Shown one piece after another: positions 57,997-64,000 of a stretch of 64,000 bases of DNA. The notes beneath the pieces are model-generated. The model saw nothing but the letters and a program-made list of their open reading frames with translations. It had not been told where the DNA came from and did not search any database. This DNA is from Tistlia consotensis USBA 355 (GTDB taxonomy: Bacteria > Pseudomonadota > Alphaproteobacteria > Kiloniellales > DSM-21159), in the NCBI RefSeq assembly GCF_900177295.1, contig NZ_FWZX01000004.1:124001-188000 (forward strand). The letters are read 5' to 3'. The translations under genes and the position numbers were made by a program. The first letter of the stretch is position 1. Every line of letters begins with the position of its first letter.

Positions 57997-58779
57997 CTAT
58001 TCCCCCGGCTCGCCGATCGCCGGCTGGTCGAGCTCGCCGGCCAGCACCTCGGCGACGTGGCGCGCCTCGACCGCGCTGCCGCGGCGCTTCAGCTTGCCGG
58101 CCATGTTGAGCAGGCAGCCCAGGTCGCCGGCCAGCAGCAGTCCGGCACCCGACTCCTCGATCGCCGCGCACTTCTCGCTGACGATCTTGTCGGAGATCTC
58201 CGGGTACTTAACGCAGAAGGTGCCGCCGAAGCCGCAGCAGACCTCGGCGTCGCGCAGTTCCTTGAGCTCCAGGCCCTCGACGCTGCCGAGCAGGCGGCGC
58301 GGCTGCGCCTTGATGCCGAGCTCGCGCAGGCCCGAGCAGGAATCGTGGTAGGTGATCGTGCCGGCGAAGCGGCCCGGCACCGTCTCGAGCTCCATCACGT
58401 CGGCCAGGAAGCTGACCAGCTCCCAGGTCTTGCCGGCGACGGCGCGGACCCGTGGCAGGACGTCCGGCTCGTCGGCGAAGAGCGCCGGATAGTGGTCGCG
58501 GATCATCGCCGCGCAGGAGCCCGAGGGCGCCACGACGTAGTCGTAGGGCTCGAAGGCGGCGACGACCTGCCGCGCGATCGCCTTGGTGTCCGCCCGGTCA
58601 CCCGAGTTGTAGGTGGGCTGGCCGCAGCAGGTCTGGGCCTCGGGCACCTCGACCCGACAGCCGGCCGCCTCCAGCAGCCGGACCGCCGCGAAGCCGACCG
58701 ACGGCCGGATCAGGTCGACCAGGCAGGTCACGAAGAGGCCGACCCGCGGCCCCGGCTGTCTCTCGCTGTTCTGTGGCAT
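57997..58779 (-). CDS. lutA: Lactate utilisation protein LutA (CCG domain)
   Basis: LutA is the cysteine-rich CCG-domain subunit of the L-lactate oxidation complex, related to heterodisulfide-reductase subunits. The 260-residue protein starts with VGLFVTCLVDLIRPSVGFA and has the CCG signatures AQTCCGQPTYNSG and EVCCGFGGTFCVKYPEIS, plus YHDSCSGLRELG. ATG 58779 fits the family start. It is the first gene of lutABC, 95 nt downstream of mltA, and probably has its own promoter in that gap. No lactate permease or lut regulator is adjacent. Confidence 0.94.
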   Translation of the reverse strand: MPQNSERQPGPRVGLFVTCLVDLIRPSVGFAAVRLLEAAGCRVEVPEAQTCCGQPTYNSGDRADTKAIARQVVAAFEPYDYVVAPSGSCAAMIRDHYPALFADEPDVLPRVRAVAGKTWELVSFLADVMELETVPGRFAGTITYHDSCSGLRELGIKAQPRRLLGSVEGLELKELRDAEVCCGFGGTFCVKYPEISDKIVSEKCAAIEESGAGLLLAGDLGCLLNMAGKLKRRGSAVEARHVAEVLAGELDQPAIGEPGE

Positions 58780-58874
58780 CTCGGCCTTTTGCCCTTCCGC
58801 GCGGCGGAGAATGGGGCGGCCCCGGCGAAATGGCAAGCCGGCGCGACCGCGGGTCCCGGCCCGGATCCCGGCCG

Positions 58875-60104
58875 CTAGTCGCCGCCGACAGCCGCCGCCA
58901 CCCGGCGCGCCAGGGCCCGGCGCGGCAGCAGCAGCCAGTAGCGGCCGTCGCGCTTCATGCGGCCGGCCAGCTGGAAGGCCTGCTCGCCGGCGCCGAAGAA
59001 GAAGTCGCCGCGCACCTGGCCCTTGATGGCGCTGCCGACATCCTGGGCGACAACCAGGCGTCGCAGGGGCCGGTCGCCGGCCGGCCAGCGCGTGTCGAGC
59101 CAGAGCGGCGCGCCGAGCGGCACGAAGCGGGTGTCGACGGCGAGCGAGCGCCCCGGCGTCAAGGCGACGCCTTCGGCACCGATCGGGCCGGGGCCCTCGA
59201 TGCGCTTGAAGAAGATGTAGCGGGCGTTGCGGCGCATCAGCGTGCGGGCCTGCTCGGGATGGGCCTTCAGCCAGGCGCGGACCTGCTGCATCGAGGCCTG
59301 GCCCGGCGTGATCAGGCCCTCGTCGAGCAGCACCCGGGCGATGCCGGTGAAGGCCTTGCCGTTCGAGCCGGCATAGCCGACCTGGACGACCCGGCCGTCG
59401 GGCAGGCGGACCCGCCCGGACCCCTGGATGTGCAGGATGTGCGCCTCGACCGGGTCGGCGAGCCAGAGGATCGGCTTCGCATAGCCCTTGAGCGCCCCGG
59501 TCTCGATTGCCGCGCGGTCGGGCACCGGCTCGCGCTCCCTGCCGGCGTCGAAGCGCCAGACCTGCTGCGCCGGCCCGGAGAACCAGCCGCCGCCGATCGT
59601 GTCGAGCGCCAATCCGGGCGGCGGGCCGAGCAGCGGGACCCGGTAGCCCGGGCCCGGCTTCTCGGCCCCGGACAGCTCGCTCTCGTAGTAGCCGGTGAAG
59701 GTGCCCTCGGGATCGCCGCCCTGGTCGGTCACCGCGACCGGCTGCAGGTGCCATTCCAGCACCTCGCGCAGCGTCGCGCCGTCGCCGTGGAAGCCTCTCA
59801 GGCTCTGGCAGAGCGGACGCCAGTCGGCCGCGCGCAGGCGCAGAGCGGCCGGGCCGACGGCCGCGTCGCCGTCGAGCCCGGCGAGCCGGCCGCAGGAGCG
59901 CTCGAGGGCCGGCAATGCGGCCAGCAGGTCGTCGTCGCGCCAGCCCGGCAGGGCGGCGAAATCGCTCGGCTGGTATCCGGCGCTCGGCTCCGGCGGCGCC
60001 GGGGTCTCGCGGCTGCAGGCGGCGAGCAGGGCGCCGCACAGGACGAGCGCCGCCAGCCGCAGCGAGGCCGCCGCGCGCGCGGGAGCGGGCCGAGGCGACG
60101 CCAC
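58875..60104 (-). CDS. mltA: Membrane-bound lytic transglycosylase MltA
   Basis: MltA cleaves peptidoglycan with formation of 1,6-anhydromuramic ends at the outer membrane. The 409-residue lipoprotein has a signal peptide with lipobox LLAAC (about residue 30), the MltA domain (about 115-290, GTFTGYYESELSGAEKPGPGY, HILHIQGSGRVRLPDG, GYAGSNGKAFTGIARVL) and the 3D domain with catalytic Asp in VVAQDVGSAIKGQVRGDFFFG (about 355). It starts 6 nt after the Tim44-like stop, so the two are likely one operon. Confidence 0.95.
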   Translation of the reverse strand: MASPRPAPARAAASLRLAALVLCGALLAACSRETPAPPEPSAGYQPSDFAALPGWRDDDLLAALPALERSCGRLAGLDGDAAVGPAALRLRAADWRPLCQSLRGFHGDGATLREVLEWHLQPVAVTDQGGDPEGTFTGYYESELSGAEKPGPGYRVPLLGPPPGLALDTIGGGWFSGPAQQVWRFDAGREREPVPDRAAIETGALKGYAKPILWLADPVEAHILHIQGSGRVRLPDGRVVQVGYAGSNGKAFTGIARVLLDEGLITPGQASMQQVRAWLKAHPEQARTLMRRNARYIFFKRIEGPGPIGAEGVALTPGRSLAVDTRFVPLGAPLWLDTRWPAGDRPLRRLVVAQDVGSAIKGQVRGDFFFGAGEQAFQLAGRMKRDGRYWLLLPRRALARRVAAAVGGD

Positions 60105-60110
60105 GGCCCG

Positions 60111-60815
60111 CTACTGGGAACTCTGGGTCGCGACCAGCTTCCAGTTGGGATCGCGGCTCTTGACGTTGCGCGCGAAGGTCCAGAGGTCGGTGATCGTCTC
60201 GACCTCGTTGGCGTCGCCGTCGACGATGCGATCCTCGGCGTCGCGGGTCACGTTGACCTGCTGCGAAACGAAGCGGACGGTGACGAAGGCGGTGCGGCCC
60301 TGCAGCTCGGCCTCCGCCAGTTCGGCCTTCTCGATGCCAACCAGGGTCGTGTCCAGGGTCTCCTTGCGCGCTTGCCGCTCGTCGATGGCGCCGGAGAAGT
60401 CCTTGTAGACCTCGTCGGCGAGCAGCGGGCGCAGGGCCTTGGCGTCGCCCTGGGCGAAGGCCGTCACGATCATCTCGAAGGCGGCGCGGGCGCCCTGCAG
60501 GAAACCGGCCTCGTCGAAGGCGGGATCGGCCGCCCGGACCGCGGCCACGCCCTTGACGGCCGGCCGCTCGGTCCCGGCCAGGGCGGTGTCCTCGGGCTGG
60601 TCGGCCGGCTGCGGCTCGGCCGGACGGCGACCGTCGGGCAGGCGCACGATCTTCTCGTCGGCCGCCTTCTCCGCGCCCTGGCGGTCGCGGAAGGGGTCGA
60701 AGTCGTTCGACTGGTGTCCGGTGCGCTTGCCCAGCACGCTGCGCAGGCGCAGCACCAGGAAGGCCGCAATGGCGGCAAAGAAGAGAATGTCCACGTATTG
60801 GAAACCGTCACCCAT
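60111..60815 (-). CDS. Tim44-like domain protein
   Basis: A 234-residue inner-membrane protein: an N-terminal membrane segment (about 6-24, YVDILFFAAIAAFLVLRL), a charged linker (about 35-90) and a Tim44-like domain (about 100-234) with FLQGARAAFEMIVTAFAQGDAKALRPLLADEVY and NEVETITDLWTFARNVKSRDPNWKLVATQ. In mitochondria Tim44 tethers mtHsp70 to the import channel; the bacterial role is not known. ATG 60815 gives the membrane segment directly at the N-terminus. It is divergent from fxsA (188-nt gap). Confidence 0.92.
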   Translation of the reverse strand: MGDGFQYVDILFFAAIAAFLVLRLRSVLGKRTGHQSNDFDPFRDRQGAEKAADEKIVRLPDGRRPAEPQPADQPEDTALAGTERPAVKGVAAVRAADPAFDEAGFLQGARAAFEMIVTAFAQGDAKALRPLLADEVYKDFSGAIDERQARKETLDTTLVGIEKAELAEAELQGRTAFVTVRFVSQQVNVTRDAEDRIVDGDANEVETITDLWTFARNVKSRDPNWKLVATQSSQ

Positions 60816-61003
60816 CGCCGCCGATCCGTTCCTCGGGCCCAACATCAGGTCGGGCCGGTAAAGCTTCCAGCGTCGGCCCTTGGGCCCCCGCGGCTCGCAG
60901 CGAAGGAAGCGGCCGAGCGCACCGAACTGTCCGCTGGCATAATTCCTTGCCAGCGGCCTCCGGCGCCCCCAAGACATAAGCACCCACACGAGAAAGGGCA
61001 AGG

Positions 61004-61603
61004 ATGGGTCTGGTTCTTCTGCTGCTGTTCCTCGCCATCCCGGTCGTCGAGATCGCGGTGTTCATCCGGGTCGGCGACTGGATCGGCCTGTGGCCGACGC
61101 TGGCGCTGATCATCCTGACCGCGCTGCTCGGATCCTGGCAGCTGCGCCTGCAGGGCATGGCCACGCTGGCGCGGGCGCGCCGCCAGATGGACCAGGGCGA
61201 GATCCCGACGCGCGAGCTGTTCGACGGCGTCTGCCTGCTGGCCGCCGGCGCCCTGCTGCTGACCCCCGGCTTCGTCACCGATCTCGTCGGCGCCTCGCTG
61301 TTCCTGCCGCCGGTGCGCCGCTGGCTGCGCCGCGCCTTCGCCCGTCATCTCGAGGCGCGCGCGCGCGCCGGCAACGCCGGCACCCGGATCTTCGTCAACG
61401 GCGAGGAGATCCGCCCCGGCGAGCCGGGGCCGGCCGGGCCGCGCAGCCGCTGGGGCCGCGGCGCGCCGCCGGGCACGATCGAGGGCGAATGGACCGAGGT
61501 CGGCGACGAGGAGACCCCGGCCGGCGGCTCCGCTGAGGTCCTGCCGGGACCCGGCCGGGCCGCCGACGAGCCCGACGAGCCGAAGGGCGGAGCGTCCCGA
61601 TGA
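61004..61603 (+). CDS. fxsA: FxsA-family membrane protein
   Basis: FxsA proteins are small inner-membrane proteins; in E. coli FxsA lowers exclusion of phage T7 by F. The 199-residue protein has three to four helices (about 3-20, 25-45, 75-95) with LLLLFLAIPVVEIAVFIRVG, LIILTALLGSWQLRLQG and the glycine-rich LLLTPGFVTDLVGA, then a disordered acidic tail with the alphaproteobacterial TIEGEWTEV-type end. Position opposite Tim44 and before secB is the usual one. It overlaps the next gene by 4 nt. Confidence 0.92.
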   Translation: MGLVLLLLFLAIPVVEIAVFIRVGDWIGLWPTLALIILTALLGSWQLRLQGMATLARARRQMDQGEIPTRELFDGVCLLAAGALLLTPGFVTDLVGASLFLPPVRRWLRRAFARHLEARARAGNAGTRIFVNGEEIRPGEPGPAGPRSRWGRGAPPGTIEGEWTEVGDEETPAGGSAEVLPGPGRAADEPDEPKGGASR

Positions 61604-62148
61604 TCCTGCTGCGCCACGGCGAATCGCACTTCAACCTGCACTTCAACAAGACGCGGATCGATCCGGGCATCGTCGATCCGGGCCTGACCGACGAGGGGCG
61701 GCGCCAGGCCGCCGCGGCCGGCCGGGCGCTGGCCGGCGCCGGGATCCGGCGGGTCCTGGTCAGTCCCTATCGCCGCACGCTGGAGACCGCGGCCGAGCTG
61801 CTGCAGACCCTGGAGTCCGAGGTCGAGGTGGTGGTCGAGCCGCTGGTGCGCGAGCGCGCCTTCTTCGTCTGCGACGTCGGCAGCCCGCGCTCGGCGCTCG
61901 AGCAGGGCTGGCCGCACCTCGACTTCGGCGGGCTGCCCGAGCGCTGGTGGCCCGACGGCGAGGAGCCGGAGAGCGAGATGCTGCTGCGCTGCCGTTCGTT
62001 CCGGGAGCGGATCGCCGCTCGGGAGGACTGGCGCGAGACCCTCGTGGTCTCGCACTGGGCCTTCATCCGCGGCCTGACCGGCGAGGCGATCGCCAACGGC
62101 ACCCACCTGCGCTTCGATCCCGCCGGCAGCGGCGCTTCGTCGGCCTAG
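61600..62148 (+). CDS. Histidine phosphatase family protein
   Basis: A 182-residue protein with the RHG motif ILLRHGESHFN, the second arginine region VSPYRRTLETA and the second histidine in VVSHWAFIRGLTGEAI. It belongs to the broad phosphoglycerate-mutase-like superfamily but lacks mutase-specific insertions, so it is a phosphatase; the substrate is unknown. The ATG overlaps the fxsA stop by 4 nt (ATGA), so the two are co-translated. Second member of the superfamily in the window, after gpmA. Confidence 0.87.
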   Translation: MILLRHGESHFNLHFNKTRIDPGIVDPGLTDEGRRQAAAAGRALAGAGIRRVLVSPYRRTLETAAELLQTLESEVEVVVEPLVRERAFFVCDVGSPRSALEQGWPHLDFGGLPERWWPDGEEPESEMLLRCRSFRERIAAREDWRETLVVSHWAFIRGLTGEAIANGTHLRFDPAGSGASSA

Positions 62149-62232
62149 GACACCGGCGCTGCTTGTGGGGATCGGTGCCGACGTGGTAGCGAAGCGCCCT
62201 TTGCAGAGCCAGATCGAGGATCCAGCAGCGCG

Positions 62233-62724
62233 ATGAGCGATCTCGACGAGACCGCCGCCGGCAACGGCGCCCCGCCAGCCGAGCCGTCGAACCAGCCGCC
62301 CCTGGTGGTGCACAGCCAGTACGTCCGGGACCTGTCGTTCGAGAACCCGAACGCGCCGGCCAGCCTGGCCAACCAGGGGGAGCAGCCGAAGATCGAGGTC
62401 AAGCTCGACGTCGGGGCCCGGCGCCTGCAGGAGCAGATCTACGAGCTGCTGCTGAAGATCGACCTGACCGCGAAGCAGGCCGAGCAGACCGCCTTCGTGC
62501 TCGAGCTCGAGTACGGCGCGCTCTGCACCGTCGAGCCGACGCTCGACAACGATACGGTCCAGCAGCTGCTGATGATCGAAGGCGCGCGCACGGTCTTTCC
62601 CTTCGCACGCCGGGTCATTGCGGACGTGACCCGCGACGGCGGCTTCCCGCCGGTGCTGATCAACACGATCGACTTCACGCGACTCTACGAGCAGCGCCGC
62701 CAGGGCGGCTTCGCCGAGGCCTGA
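62233..62724 (+). CDS. secB: Protein-export chaperone SecB
   Basis: SecB is a tetrameric cytoplasmic chaperone that hands unfolded preproteins to SecA. The 163-residue protein has HSQYVRDLSFENPNAP, the core LEIDVGA-type strand (VKLDVGARRL), VLELEYGALC and PFARRVIADVTRDGGFPPVLI with the C-terminal DFTRLYEQR. A short Pro/Ala N-terminal extension is typical of alphaproteobacteria. It converges with dnaQ (39-nt gap). Confidence 0.96.
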   Translation: MSDLDETAAGNGAPPAEPSNQPPLVVHSQYVRDLSFENPNAPASLANQGEQPKIEVKLDVGARRLQEQIYELLLKIDLTAKQAEQTAFVLELEYGALCTVEPTLDNDTVQQLLMIEGARTVFPFARRVIADVTRDGGFPPVLINTIDFTRLYEQRRQGGFAEA

Positions 62725-62763
62725 GCCGGCCGGGCCTCTCCACGGGCCCCGCGGCGCGGGCGG

Positions 62764-63441
62764 CTACTGCCGCCAGAGCGGCTCCTTGAGCTTTTCCAGC
62801 AGGCGTGCGTGCGCCGCGAGCTCCGTCTCGCTCGGGGCGTGCGGCCGAGGTTCGCGGCGGCGGCGCTCGGCGGCCGGTACCGCCGCGACGACGGCCTGCG
62901 CCCGCTCGCGGGCCAGCTCGAGGCCCGGCTGGCGCCCGCCGTGCAGCTCCAGATAGACCTCGGCGAGCAGCCGGCAGTCGAGCAGCGCACCGTGCAGGTC
63001 GCGACCCGACAGGTCGATCTCGAAACGCCGGCAGAGCGCGTCGAGGCTGGCCTGCGCGCCCGGGAAGCGCTTGCGGGCGATCTGCACCGTGTCGATCGAG
63101 CGCTCCATCGGCAGCGGCGGATGCTTCAGGCGCTGCAGCTCGGCATTGAGGAAGCCGATGTCGAAGGCGGCGTTGTGGATGATCAGGGGGTCGCCGGCGA
63201 TGAAGGCCAGGAAATCCTCGGCGATCTCGGCGAAACGGGGCTTGTCCGCCAGGAACTCGGAGGTGATGCCGTGGACCCGGAGGGCGTCCTCGGGGATGTC
63301 CCGCTCCGGATTGATGTAGACGTGGAAGACCTGCCCGGTCGGCAGGCGATTGATCAGCTCGACGCAGCCGATCTCGACGATGCGGTGGCCGCCGTTCGGG
63401 TCGAGGCCCGTGGTTTCCGTGTCGAGGACGATTTCCCGCAT
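62764..63441 (-). CDS. dnaQ: DNA polymerase III epsilon subunit (proofreading exonuclease)
   Basis: DnaQ is the 3'-5' exonuclease that proofreads for the replicative polymerase. The 225-residue DEDDh enzyme has motif [16 protein letters not shown] (Asp7, Glu9), motif [16 protein letters not shown], and motif III with [18 protein letters not shown] (His and Asp). The C-terminal segment binds the polymerase. It starts inside the 3' end of coaE, with an 88-nt overlap, and is the usual neighbour of coaE and secB in this class. Confidence 0.96.
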   Translation of the reverse strand: MREIVLDTETTGLDPNGGHRIVEIGCVELINRLPTGQVFHVYINPERDIPEDALRVHGITSEFLADKPRFAEIAEDFLAFIAGDPLIIHNAAFDIGFLNAELQRLKHPPLPMERSIDTVQIARKRFPGAQASLDALCRRFEIDLSGRDLHGALLDCRLLAEVYLELHGGRQPGLELARERAQAVVAAVPAAERRRREPRPHAPSETELAAHARLLEKLKEPLWRQ

Positions 63442-64000
63442 GGGCTGGCTTCCATCTGCCGGACGATAGACCGCAACTGCCTCAAGGTATCGCGCTTACC
63501 CAGTCCCGTCTGCACCACAAATTGTGCCCGGCGGCGCTTTTCGGCATCGGGCAGCTGCTGCGCCAGGATCTGCCGGAACTTGTCCTCGGTCATGCCGGGG
63601 CGGCGCAGCACACGCTGCCGCTGCAGCCAGGACGGGGCCGTGACCACGGCGACGGCGTCGCACTGCGCCTCGCCGCCGGTCTCGAACAGCAGGGGAATGT
63701 CGAGGCAGATCAGCGGCACCCGGCGCCGGGCGTGGCGCTCGACGAAGCGCCGCGCCGCGGCCCGGACCCGCGGATGCAGGATCGCCTCGAGCCGGCGCAG
63801 CGCCGCCGGATCGGCGAAGACCCGGGCGCCGAGCCGGCGGCGGTCGACCCGCCCCTCGACGACGACGCCGGGGAAGGCCGCCTCGATCGCCGGCACCGCC
63901 GCGCCGCCCTTGGCCATCAGGCGGTGCACGGCGGCATCGGCGTCGTGCACCGGGACGCCGAGCCGGCGCAGCATGCCGGCCGCCGTCGACTTGCCCATGC
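63354..64000 (-). CDS. coaE: Dephospho-CoA kinase, 5' end outside window
   Basis: CoaE performs the last step of coenzyme A synthesis, phosphorylating the 3'-hydroxyl of dephospho-CoA. The visible 214 residues begin in the P-loop ([15 protein letters not shown]), so the first residues are outside the window; then [38 protein letters not shown] and a family [18 protein letters not shown]. The last about 30 residues ([16 protein letters not shown] and on) are read from within dnaQ and are unlike CoaE, so the conserved protein ends near [10 protein letters not shown] and the rest is a tail created by the overlap. Confidence 0.94.
   Translation of the reverse strand, partial: MGKSTAAGMLRRLGVPVHDADAAVHRLMAKGGAAVPAIEAAFPGVVVEGRVDRRRLGARVFADPAALRRLEAILHPRVRAAARRFVERHARRRVPLICLDIPLLFETGGEAQCDAVAVVTAPSWLQRQRVLRRPGMTEDKFRQILAQQLPDAEKRRRAQFVVQTGLGKRDTLRQLRSIVRQMEASPCGKSSSTRKPRASTRTAATASSRSAASS

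Overview
The window reads as one chromosomal segment of a very GC-rich alphaproteobacterium, most likely in the Rhodospirillales sensu lato (inference from gene content and order; no rRNA gene is present to test it). The supporting markers are: an F1-only atpHAGDC operon without F0 genes, an usg-family protein, a Tim44-like protein, hrcA-grpE separated from dnaK-dnaJ, the priA/DUF484/xerC block, and the coaE-dnaQ-secB-fxsA-Tim44-mltA-Smr block that is common in this class. Almost everything is densely packed, conserved housekeeping DNA. I see no tRNA, rRNA, CRISPR array, prophage or insertion sequence.

Layout. 1-7.2 kb (+): nadD (cut by the window edge), rsfS, rlmH, gpmA, envC, ctpA, a divergent polysaccharide deacetylase and rppH. 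These cover ribosome maturation, glycolysis and septal cell-wall hydrolysis. 7.2-14 kb (-): a HAD phosphatase, a di-iron ferritin-like protein and atpHAGDC. 14.3-19.7 kb: a DDAH-type hydrolase, priA (-), then DUF484-xerC and a CigR-like protein. 19.7-27.2 kb is the more accessory part: MFS and AEC transporters, usg, a TerB-like protein, nth, DUF2244, dapB, a lipoprotein coupled to a 2OG-Fe(II) oxygenase, and a tyrosine-phosphatase-fold protein. 27.2-32.8 kb: the heat-shock loci dnaK-dnaJ and hrcA-grpE, with an opposite-strand two-helix membrane protein between them. 32.9-40.8 kb: rph, rdgB, hemW, then an LpoA-like/rsmI/yraN/BON-lipoprotein cluster resembling the Escherichia coli lpoA region, a SirB1-like protein and gshB. 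40.8-46.6 kb: a GFA enzyme, a TetR regulator, a secreted protein, comM and an unusual soluble chemoreceptor. 46.6-51 kb (-): hisB-hisH-GNAT-hisA-hisF-hisE-HIT. 51.1-53.1 kb (+): hslVU. 53.1-60.8 kb (-): Tim44-mltA-lutABC-Smr-XRE-TPR. 61-64 kb: fxsA, a histidine phosphatase and secB (+), then coaE-dnaQ (-), with coaE cut by the window edge.

Most notable points: (1) a predicted soluble receptor at 44493-46577 that joins an N-terminal methyl-accepting signalling domain to a C-terminal periplasmic-binding-type amino-acid sensor, with no signal peptide or membrane helix; (2) a perfect 31-bp inverted repeat with a G-quadruplex pattern between hisF and hisA; (3) rsfS and rsmI, whose frames offer no ATG, GTG or TTG start, while good Shine-Dalgarno sequences point to ATA and CTG; (4) a TPR protein whose C-terminus looks like a degenerate copy of the oxygenase fold encoded intact elsewhere in the window; (5) an RpoH-like promoter at dnaK and no CIRCE operator, although hrcA is present.
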